A stretch of 64,000 nt of DNA. Source: Actinomycetes bacterium (GTDB lineage Bacteria > Actinomycetota > Thermoleophilia > BMS3ABIN01). The stretch spans positions 18,223 to 82,222 of the forward strand of contig JAJYXB010000016.1 in NCBI GenBank assembly GCA_021791195.1, read 5' to 3'. The notes beneath the pieces are model-generated. The model did not search any database, had not been told where the DNA came from, and saw nothing but the letters and a program-made list of their open reading frames with translations. Position numbers and translations under genes: made by a program. This document shows, piece after piece, positions 7,342-14,246 of this stretch (position 1 is the stretch's first letter; each line of letters starts with the position of its first letter).

Positions 7342-8388
7342 ATGATTTGGCAAAATTATAAGGGAAGATTGATCATCCTGGGCATTCTCGTAGTGGCGCT
7401 GGCGGTGGTCGGCCTGCTGCTCTCCCACAGACTCGTCAATACGCCGAAGGCGATTGCGGGAACGTCCTTCAATCTCGCGTTTACGATCTATGACCTGCGG
7501 ACGCCGCTGGGCGTGACGGCTGACTCCAATGATAACGTTTACGTTGCCGACACCGGCAACAGTATGATCAAGGTCTATGACAAGAACGGGAGTTTCCAGT
7601 ACAGACTGGACAGCGTCCACGACGACAAGGGCAACCGGACGATTTCTTTCCCCTCTCCTTACGGGCTGGCGATCGATAATTCCACCGGCAAGCTCTATGT
7701 ATGCGATTACTCCGTCTATGTGCTGGACAAGAGCGGCAAGTACCTCGACGAGCTCACCGTCCCCGCCGGCGTGGTCAAGCCCGATCCGAATGACAAGAGC
7801 CGCATGCGGCCGAACCAGGTGGCCATCCTGAACAACCGTGTCTACGTCACCAGCCGCGACGGCATCTATATCTGGGACAAGAACACCGACCAGTTCGTGA
7901 CCCACTGGGGAACGCGCGGCACCGGCCTGGGGCAGTACGATTATCCCAACGGCATCGCCGCCGATCCGACCACCGGCAACATCTATGTGGCGGACACGAA
8001 CAACTGGCGGCTGGTATGCCTGGGTGAGGACGGCAAGATACGCTGGACACTGGGCCGGCAGCAAAAAGGCAACATCCCCAGTCCGTGGCACCTGCTCCGG
8101 TCGGTCACCGTCGACAAGAACGGAAACGTATTCATCTCTGATTCGCCGGACCGGATCGTGGTGCTGGACAAGAACGGCAAGCTGATCTCCATCATCGGCG
8201 AGCGCGGCACGGAAGAGACCAAGCTCAATTTCCCCGAAGGCGTGTTCGTCAGCGCCATGGACAGGCTCTACATCGCCGACCGGGAGAACGACCGCGTCCA
8301 GGCCTGGCAGCTAAACTCGCAGTTGCCGAGGCCTTCGAGCGCGGATGTGGACAAATTCGCCAAGGCGCTGAGCCCGGCGACCCAGTAA
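7342..8388 (+). CDS. Membrane-anchored NHL-repeat beta-propeller
   Basis: A single N-terminal membrane segment (LIILGILVVALAVVGLLL) is followed by a six-bladed NHL-type propeller, 348 residues in all. Repeats are easy to see: LGVTADSNDNVYVADTGN, YGLAIDNSTGKLYVCDYS, NGIAADPTTGNIYVADTN, SVTVDKNGNVFISDSPD and EGVFVSAMDRLYIADREN. NHL proteins are regular neighbours of extracellular multiheme cytochromes, for example around Geobacter OmcS, where they are thought to help assembly. No enzyme motif is visible. It lies 58 bp after the TPR gene and just before resB. Confidence 0.82.
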   Translation: MIWQNYKGRLIILGILVVALAVVGLLLSHRLVNTPKAIAGTSFNLAFTIYDLRTPLGVTADSNDNVYVADTGNSMIKVYDKNGSFQYRLDSVHDDKGNRTISFPSPYGLAIDNSTGKLYVCDYSVYVLDKSGKYLDELTVPAGVVKPDPNDKSRMRPNQVAILNNRVYVTSRDGIYIWDKNTDQFVTHWGTRGTGLGQYDYPNGIAADPTTGNIYVADTNNWRLVCLGEDGKIRWTLGRQQKGNIPSPWHLLRSVTVDKNGNVFISDSPDRIVVLDKNGKLISIIGERGTEETKLNFPEGVFVSAMDRLYIADRENDRVQAWQLNSQLPRPSSADVDKFAKALSPATQ

Positions 8389-8418
8389 GCACCGACCGGA
8401 ACAGCCGGAGTCAACAGA

Positions 8419-9783
8419 TTGAACGCTGAAAAAGCAAATGCAATATCACCGGTAAAGGAGCCTGGCGCGCAGCTCGGGCGGAAGCCCGCCGACGTCATGT
8501 TCGCGGTCATCATCGCTTTGGCGCTGGCCACGCTGGACATCTACCTGTCGATTATCTACTACCGGAACACCGGGTACGACATGCGCTGGCTGCTGGCCAC
8601 CATCGACATTATGGTGGTGATCTCAGTGCTGGCCGCCGCGGGCAAACGGGTGTTCCATATGCTCATCTCCATGAAGCTGGCGGTTACCATGCTGTTCGTG
8701 GTGGCGATCATGTCGATCATCGGCACCCTGCTGCCGCAAGGGGCCGATGTGCAGCAGTCGGACCTCTACAACAGCTCGCTCTATCACTTCTACAATAGCC
8801 TGGGCCTCTTCGACGTCTATCATTCGCGCTGGTTCCTGGCGCTGCTCTTCACGCTGATCGCCAGCCTCATCCTCTGCATCGGCAACCGCGTGCCGACTAC
8901 CGTCAAGAAGACGTTTCGACTGCGCGTCGACGTCAAGGACGCATTTGTCGCCAACCAGCCGCAGGCGCAGGCATTCCCCGGCGCGGGCGAGCGGGGGCTC
9001 GAGGAAGCGAGGCGTGTTTTCCGCGCCCATCATTACCGGCTGCACACCGGCTCCAGCGGGTCGGTGATGGGGCTCCGGGGGCGGTTCGCGCCGCTGGCTT
9101 CGATCGCCTTTCATTCCAGCTTCATTCTTATCGCGGCCGGCGCCTTGCTGAGCAGCCAGCTGGGCTTCAGTGACGATTCGGTGATAGTGCCGAACGGTCA
9201 GGTCGTGAACGTTCCCAATACTCAATTGCAGGTGATGAACTATAGCTTTAAGATAGAATACGAAGGAAAAGGGCTGCTCAAAAACGGCTCGATCGTGCGC
9301 GTCAGGGAGCTGGCGGACGGCAAGACCGTGCAGCGTGAGGACGGCGGCGACATGAGCCAGGTGACGCAGGTGTATGATCTGGCGCCATCGTCCTTTTTCA
9401 GCGATATCGAGGTTTACAAAAATAACCAGCCGGTCAAGCGCCAGACGATCAGGGAAGGCGACCCGCTCGAAGTCGACGGGGCCACTTTCTACCAGAAAAG
9501 CTATACGTACGACCCGTCATCAGGGCAGCCGATCTCCATCCTCGAAGTGAACCACAAGCCCTTCAAGACGCTGATCTACATCGGCGGAATACTGTTGATG
9601 CTGGCGATCATGGTGTCCCTGTACCTGCCGCAGCGCCGCATCTGGGCCAAGGTAGGCTCCGACGGGCAACTGCTGGTGGGAGGCCGGACGAGCCGGTCCA
9701 AGCTGGGATTCCGGCGGGAATTCGAACGCATGACAAAGGAGCTACAATTGAGACTGAGGCAGGAGGCCAGAGCAGATGGTTAA
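8419..9783 (+). CDS. resB: Cytochrome c biogenesis protein ResB/Ccs1
   Basis: This 454-residue membrane protein matches the System II heme lyase subunit ResB (Ccs1). Early membrane segments (MKLAVTMLFVVAIMSIIGTLLPQ, residues ~85-105) carry the family G-T-x-x-P-Q motif, a large extracytoplasmic domain follows (residues ~210-380), and a final membrane segment lies near IYIGGILLMLAIMVSLYLP. An extra N-terminal hydrophobic region of ~60 residues precedes the usual start. The TTG start at 8419 has only a weak ribosome site. With ResC it exports heme and ligates it to CxxCH motifs. Its stop overlaps the resC start by 8 bp. Confidence 0.88.
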   Translation: MNAEKANAISPVKEPGAQLGRKPADVMFAVIIALALATLDIYLSIIYYRNTGYDMRWLLATIDIMVVISVLAAAGKRVFHMLISMKLAVTMLFVVAIMSIIGTLLPQGADVQQSDLYNSSLYHFYNSLGLFDVYHSRWFLALLFTLIASLILCIGNRVPTTVKKTFRLRVDVKDAFVANQPQAQAFPGAGERGLEEARRVFRAHHYRLHTGSSGSVMGLRGRFAPLASIAFHSSFILIAAGALLSSQLGFSDDSVIVPNGQVVNVPNTQLQVMNYSFKIEYEGKGLLKNGSIVRVRELADGKTVQREDGGDMSQVTQVYDLAPSSFFSDIEVYKNNQPVKRQTIREGDPLEVDGATFYQKSYTYDPSSGQPISILEVNHKPFKTLIYIGGILLMLAIMVSLYLPQRRIWAKVGSDGQLLVGGRTSRSKLGFRREFERMTKELQLRLRQEARADG

Positions 9784-10831
9784 GCTCGAAAGTATCTTTG
9801 CAATAGTGACACTGCTGACGTATCTCGTCTCCGGCGGGATCTATATCTGGTACCTTGTCACCAGCAACCGGAGGGCAGCCAGGCTGGCCTCGATGCTGCT
9901 GGTGCTGGGCTTCTTCTGCCACACGATGGCCCTTGGCATGCGCTGGATCGACTCCGGTCATCCGCCGCTGTCGGATTCGTACGAGTCGCTGTCGCTGTTC
10001 AGCTGGGGGCTGGTGCTCTTCTATCTGATCAGCGAGCGTAAATATCCGATCCAGGCGGCTGGCGCCGTGGTGGTGCCTACCGCTTTCATCATCCAGAGCA
10101 TCGCCCTGGTCCTGAATGAGGGCCCGGAACCGCTGCGGCCGATCCTCAACAGTGGCTGGCTGTGGATACATGTTTCCATCGCCATGCTGTCGTACGGCTT
10201 TTTCGCTCTGGCGTTTGGAGCCGGCTTCTTCTACCTGATCCAGGAATATCTGCTGAAAAAACAGTATCAGCATGCGCTGGCGGCGTTCGTGATCATGTTC
10301 GCCGCCATCGGCCTTGCCGTCGGGCTCTGGCTGGGATTCATCTGGGCGCATCCGGCGGACGCCGTCAACCAGCAGACCGGCGAGCACTTCAACCAGTACT
10401 CTAGCGGCGATATCTACAAGATCCTGGGTTTGGCGGGCGCCGGTTTGGTGATAGCGCTGATCCTCGGGTTTGCCGCCGGCAAGGGCGCCTCGCGTCCCGG
10501 CTTCGTCAAGCGGCTGCCGTCGCTTGATGTGCTGGACGAGGTTAGCTATAGAGGCGTGGCGCTGGGATTCCCGTTGCTGACGATCGGCATCGTCACCGGC
10601 GCCATCTGGGCCGACAAGGCCTGGGGTGCGTGGTGGAGCTGGGATCCCAAGGAGACGTGGTCGCTGATCACGTGGCTGTTTTACGGTGGTTATCTGCATA
10701 CCCGGCTTACCTGGGGCTGGCGTGGCCGGCACTCGGCGATGATCTCGATCATCGGCCTGGTCGTGGTGCTGTTCACTTACATCGGAGTCAACTACCTGCT
10801 CGCGGGCTATCACTCTTACGCAAAAGTGTAG
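9776..10831 (+). CDS. resC: Cytochrome c biogenesis protein ResC/CcsA
   Basis: This 351-residue polytopic protein is the CcsA/ResC heme-handling subunit. The tryptophan-rich WWD signature is clear: AWGAWWSWDPKETWSL near residue 282. Flanking membrane histidines that axially ligate heme are expected in the family, and candidates are seen (GFFCHTMALGMRWI, WLWIHVSIAM). It overlaps resB by 8 bp. Together they form the complete System II synthetase, so the cytochromes upstream can be matured from this locus. The downstream sirC starts 10 bp after it, tying heme attachment to tetrapyrrole synthesis. Confidence 0.92.
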   Translation: MVKLESIFAIVTLLTYLVSGGIYIWYLVTSNRRAARLASMLLVLGFFCHTMALGMRWIDSGHPPLSDSYESLSLFSWGLVLFYLISERKYPIQAAGAVVVPTAFIIQSIALVLNEGPEPLRPILNSGWLWIHVSIAMLSYGFFALAFGAGFFYLIQEYLLKKQYQHALAAFVIMFAAIGLAVGLWLGFIWAHPADAVNQQTGEHFNQYSSGDIYKILGLAGAGLVIALILGFAAGKGASRPGFVKRLPSLDVLDEVSYRGVALGFPLLTIGIVTGAIWADKAWGAWWSWDPKETWSLITWLFYGGYLHTRLTWGWRGRHSAMISIIGLVVVLFTYIGVNYLLAGYHSYAKV

Positions 10832-10840
10832 GAGGAGACT

Positions 10841-11473
10841 TTGCCGCTTTATCCCGTCAACCTGAAGGTGGACGGTCGTCACTGTACCGTTATCGGCGGC
10901 GGCCGGGTGGCGCTGCGCAAGGTGGAGAGCCTGCTCGAGTGCGGCGCCGAGGTCAAACTCGTTACTCCGTTTATCGACGAGGGGTTTGAAGCGCTGCACG
11001 GCCGTTTCGAGCATGTGGCCCGGCCGTATCGCTGGGGCGATCTCGAGGGCTCTTTCCTGGTGATCGCGGCCACCGACGACAACACTACCAACCGGGCCGT
11101 CGAGGAAGAGGCGCGCGCCCGGCATTTGCTGCTCAACGTGGTGGACAAGCCGGAGCAGTGCAATTTTTTCGTGCCGGCGACGATCCGGCGCGGAGAGCTG
11201 ATGCTTACCATGTCTACCGGTGGCGAGCTGCCGGCGCTCGCCAAACGCTTGCGCCTTCAGCTGGAGGAGGAATTTCCCCAGGAATGGTCCCAGGCGCTCG
11301 TGCTGCTGGGCAAGGCGCGCCGTCGGGTGCTGGCTCAGTTCCGGGACGAGCGGCGCAAGCAGGAGTGCCTGGGCGAGTTGGCGGGACTGGATCTGGTAGG
11401 CGTTCTTAAGGCTGGCGGCGACATCGCCGCCCAGGCGGAGATTGACAGATGCATCTCGCGGTATTTGGCGTAA
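10841..11473 (+). CDS. sirC: Precorrin-2 dehydrogenase / sirohydrochlorin ferrochelatase (CysG N-terminal type)
   Basis: This 210-residue protein matches the NAD-dependent precorrin-2 dehydrogenase (SirC/Met8/CysG N-domain). The Rossmann motif VIGGGRVALRKVESLLE lies at residues ~18-34, followed by FLVIAATDD and the family stretch LLNVVDKPEQCNFFVPA with the catalytic Asp, and STGGELPALAKRLR. The TTG start is placed after GGAGGAGA. It makes sirohydrochlorin or siroheme, the substrate of AhbAB in the pathway at the left of the window. Whether it also inserts iron is uncertain. It overlaps hemA by 25 bp. Confidence 0.88.
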   Translation: MPLYPVNLKVDGRHCTVIGGGRVALRKVESLLECGAEVKLVTPFIDEGFEALHGRFEHVARPYRWGDLEGSFLVIAATDDNTTNRAVEEEARARHLLLNVVDKPEQCNFFVPATIRRGELMLTMSTGGELPALAKRLRLQLEEEFPQEWSQALVLLGKARRRVLAQFRDERRKQECLGELAGLDLVGVLKAGGDIAAQAEIDRCISRYLA

Positions 11474-12777
11474 ATCATAAAACAGCCCCCGTGGAGTTGC
11501 GCGAAAAGGTTTCACTCGACGGGGATGGATGTGGCGCGCTCTCGCGCCGGCTTCTTGACGGGGCCGGCGTACTGGAGGTTGTGCCGCTTTCCACGTGCAA
11601 CCGCACTGAGGTCTACATGGTGGTGCCCCGGCCGGAGAACGGCTATGCCGCGGTGCTGGCAGCGCTGGCCGGGTATAGCGGCGTCGACGGCCAGGACCTG
11701 GAGGAATGTTCTTATTTCCACGAGGGTGAGAGCGCGGTGCGTCACCTGTACAAGGTGGCTGCCAGCCTCGACTCGATGGTGGTGGGCGAGGCCCAGATTA
11801 TGGGCCAGATCAAGGCGGCCTATCATCTCGCCCACAAGCAGGAAAGCACGAGCGTGCTCCTGAACCGGCTCTTCCGGCACGCGCTCGAAGTGGGCAAACG
11901 GGTGCGTACCGAGACCGCCATCGGCGAGAACCCGGTATCGGTCTCTTCCGTAGCGGTCGAGATGGCGCGAAGAGTCTTCGATGAACTGGAGGGCAAGACC
12001 GTGCTGCTGCTGGGCGCCGGCAAGATGGGCGAGCTGACCGCCACGCATCTGCTCTCGCATGGCATCAACAGCATTTTCGTCGGCAACCGCACCTACAGCC
12101 GCGCGGAAGAGATGGCCGCCAAATGGGGCGGCGCCGCCATTCCTTTCGACGAGCTGACCGATTATCTGCCGCTGGCCGATATCGTCATCAGCTCAACCGG
12201 CGCGCCGCATTATGTACTGCGCAAGGGCGAGGTCGAGCGGGCCATGCGCCAGCGCCATAACCGGCCGATCTTTTTCATCGACATCGCCGTCCCCCGGGAC
12301 ATCGATCCGGGAGTCAATGACGTCTATAACGCCTTTCTCTACGACATCGACGACCTGCGGGAGGCCGCGGAGGCGAACGCCGGGGCGCGCCAGAAAGAGG
12401 CCAGGAAGGCCGAGAAGATCATTGCCGAGGAGGTGGAGAGTTTCAGCCACTGGCTCGGTACGCTGGACGTGGTGCCGACGATCACGGCGCTAAGGGAGAT
12501 GGCGGAAGAGGTCAAGAAAGCCGAACTGGCCAAAGCGCTGGCCAGGTTCGACGGCCAGCTCTCGGACAGGGATCGCAACCGCATCGAGGCGATGGCGGCG
12601 GCAATCGTCAACAAGCTCCTGCACGATCCCACGGTCGAACTGAAAAAAGCATCGAACGAGCGCGGTGGATATCTTTATGTGGAGTCGATGCGTCGGCTGT
12701 TCGGGCTAAACGGCAGCAACAGGGCTTCTGGCGGGAGCCGGCCGAAACTGCGCAAATCGGAGAAAGATGAGTACTGA
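11449..12777 (+). CDS. hemA: Glutamyl-tRNA reductase
   Basis: HemA makes glutamate-1-semialdehyde, the first committed step of tetrapyrrole synthesis. The 442-residue product begins MHLAVFGVNHKTAPVELREK and has the catalytic cysteine in PLSTCNRTEVYMV (~residue 49). The NADPH domain shows LLLGAGKMGELTATHLL (~residue 185 onward), preceded by VVGEAQIMGQIKAAY. A C-terminal dimerisation helix ends the protein. Length is normal. The start lies inside sirC by 25 bp, and its stop overlaps hemC by 11 bp. This indicates a tight sirC-hemA-hemC transcript continuing from resBC. Confidence 0.95.
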   Translation: MHLAVFGVNHKTAPVELREKVSLDGDGCGALSRRLLDGAGVLEVVPLSTCNRTEVYMVVPRPENGYAAVLAALAGYSGVDGQDLEECSYFHEGESAVRHLYKVAASLDSMVVGEAQIMGQIKAAYHLAHKQESTSVLLNRLFRHALEVGKRVRTETAIGENPVSVSSVAVEMARRVFDELEGKTVLLLGAGKMGELTATHLLSHGINSIFVGNRTYSRAEEMAAKWGGAAIPFDELTDYLPLADIVISSTGAPHYVLRKGEVERAMRQRHNRPIFFIDIAVPRDIDPGVNDVYNAFLYDIDDLREAAEANAGARQKEARKAEKIIAEEVESFSHWLGTLDVVPTITALREMAEEVKKAELAKALARFDGQLSDRDRNRIEAMAAAIVNKLLHDPTVELKKASNERGGYLYVESMRRLFGLNGSNRASGGSRPKLRKSEKDEY

Positions 12778-13732
12778 AGCAACCTCCCGCCAGGTCGTGC
12801 TGGGCACGCGCGGCAGCGATCTGGCGATGTATCAGGCGCGGCTGGTAGCGTGGCTTCTGCAGACACAACATGTCGACCTGTCGGTCAAGATAAAGAAGAT
12901 CGTCACCTCGGGCGACAAGATCCTCGATTCGCCGCTCTCCAGGATCGGCGACAAGGGACTGTTCGTCAAGGAGATCGAGAAGGCGCTGCTCGATGGCGAG
13001 ATCGATCTGGCCGTCCACAGTTCTAAGGATCTGCCCACAATCCTGCCCGACGAGCTGATGATCGGCGCCTTTGGCAAGCGCGAGGATCCCCGCGATGTCT
13101 TCCTGGGAAAGGCGAAGAGTCTGCTGGAGATCCCCGCTGGCGGCAGGATCGGCACCAGCAGCCTGAGGCGGCGGTCGCAGCTGCTGGCACTCAGGCCTGA
13201 GCTGGACATCGTTGATATCAGGGGGAATGTTGATACCAGGATCGCCAAGATCGCGGAACTGGGACTCGACGGCACCATCCTGGCGGCTGCCGGCGTCAAG
13301 CGGCTGGAGCGCGAGGACCGCATCTCGTTCCATTTTTCCCTGGACGAGCTGGTGCCGGCCGTGGGCCAGGGTGTGATCGCGATCGAGATCAGGAAGGATG
13401 ATTCGTTCATCAGGCAGCTGGTCAAGCCGCAGAACGATGCCGACTCGGCCGATGCCGTGGCGGCCGAACGGGCGTTGATGCGCTGGCTGGAAGGAGGCTG
13501 CCAGGTGCCGATCGGAGCACATGCGCGGATAGCCGGCGGGCAACTGGAGCTGAAGGCGTTTCTTGGTTCTCTGGATGGCGCGAAATCAGTGCGTGACTCG
13601 ATCGCGGGCCCGCGCGGCGATGCCGAGCATCTGGGGGAAACCCTGGCGCGGCGGCTTCACGAAAACGGTGGCGCCGCGATCCTCGAGGAAGTCCGGCGCG
13701 AAGCCGGGGCTGACGGCGGCGGCTGGACCTGA
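12767..13732 (+). CDS. hemC: Hydroxymethylbilane synthase
   Basis: HemC polymerises four porphobilinogens into hydroxymethylbilane. The 321-residue protein shows GTRGSDLAMYQARLVAWLL near the N-terminus, the substrate-site motif DLAVHSSKDLPT (~residue 83), an arginine-rich GTSSLRRRSQLLALRP, and the cofactor cysteine in EGGCQVPIGAHA (~residue 245) that holds dipyrromethane. All key residues are present. It overlaps hemA by 11 bp and is the last gene of the operon; a strong hairpin follows. hemB and hemD are not in this window. Confidence 0.95.
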   Translation: MSTEATSRQVVLGTRGSDLAMYQARLVAWLLQTQHVDLSVKIKKIVTSGDKILDSPLSRIGDKGLFVKEIEKALLDGEIDLAVHSSKDLPTILPDELMIGAFGKREDPRDVFLGKAKSLLEIPAGGRIGTSSLRRRSQLLALRPELDIVDIRGNVDTRIAKIAELGLDGTILAAAGVKRLEREDRISFHFSLDELVPAVGQGVIAIEIRKDDSFIRQLVKPQNDADSADAVAAERALMRWLEGGCQVPIGAHARIAGGQLELKAFLGSLDGAKSVRDSIAGPRGDAEHLGETLARRLHENGGAAILEEVRREAGADGGGWT

Positions 13733-13768
13733 TCTTGCGCAGCGGGCGCCGGTCCGGAAAAGTTTACA

Positions 13769-13798
13769 AAAAAGGACGGTCTCAGACCGTCCTTTTGC
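13769..13798. terminator. Bidirectional terminator after hemC
   Basis: GGACGGT-CTCAG-ACCGTCC is flanked by A-rich and T-rich tails (AAAAAAGG...CCTTTT). The stem extends to 12 bp if the tails pair. It serves hemC on the plus strand and the small peptide gene on the minus strand. Confidence 0.85.
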
Positions 13799-13816
13799 AT
13801 TCGTGCGCCGTTTTCC

Positions 13817-13939
13817 TTAGGGCTGTTTGGGCACTGCGACGCTGCACTGCCAGTTGACGCAATCGAAGGTGATTTCCTTCAGATTCGAGTGCTTTACAAG
13901 CAGCGGTTTACTGTATATGGCTTTGGCCCCCGTTTTCAT
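13817..13939 (-). CDS. Orphan 40-residue RiPP-like precursor peptide
   Basis: An ATG at 13939 follows AGGAGG at 5-base spacing, and a good promoter lies upstream. The 40-residue peptide has a leader-like part with YSKPLLVKHSNLKEIT (residues 9-24), close to the Y-x-x-P-x-L...T pattern bound by RRE proteins in lasso and related RiPP systems, then a short tail FDCVNWQCSVAVPKQP. The tail contains two cysteines four residues apart and a tryptophan. There is no acidic residue where a lasso ring would close. No modification enzyme is encoded nearby. I do not recognise the family with certainty. A longer reading from an in-frame ATG at 14032 is possible but lacks a ribosome site. Confidence 0.65.
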   Translation of the reverse strand: MKTGAKAIYSKPLLVKHSNLKEITFDCVNWQCSVAVPKQP

Positions 13940-14019
13940 CCCCACCTCCTCGTGCCTCGTACGCGTCCCAGCAAATATTCGTAGCCTGCCCTGGCGCATT
14001 TGACCGGAGCAGGAAATGA

Positions 14020-14048
14020 AGCATACCATCATTTTTCAGATTTGACAA
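14020..14048 (-). promoter_or_regulatory. Promoter of RiPP-like peptide gene
   Basis: On the minus strand TTGTCA (14043-14048) and TATGCT (14020-14025) are separated by 17 bp, close to a vegetative consensus. The predicted transcript starts near 14012, giving an untranslated leader of about 70 bases before the ATG at 13939. Confidence 0.6.
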
Positions 14049-14246
14049 TAACCTGACGCTTGCTATTAATCTGAGGGATGATCCCACCGCCGCTTCCCCG
14101 CCTTCGGAAATCCGCCGGGAATCGAGCGAGATGGCAACGCGGCCGCATTTGCGCGCGTGACCGATCTCCGGCAGGCGCCGGATTCGCCGTTGATGGCGAT
14201 GACGATGTCGCCGCCTTCGCTCCGGGATTAAGACCTTGCTGCGGCT
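14049..14246. other. Stretch without recognised gene
   Basis: Between the peptide promoter and the end of the helicase gene I see no supported coding region. It is GC-rich with short inverted repeats only. Confidence 0.4.

Noticed and set aside
9608-11515. Long open frame on the minus strand (635 codons) opposite resC and sirC
   Set aside because: It is the antisense shadow of well-identified genes; the composition is Arg/Gln/His-rich as expected from GC-rich antisense, with no motif or ribosome site.
13817-13939. Peptide as a classical lasso peptide precursor
   Set aside because: The core lacks Asp or Glu at ring-closing positions 7-9 and no B or C maturation genes are nearby; kept only as RiPP-like.
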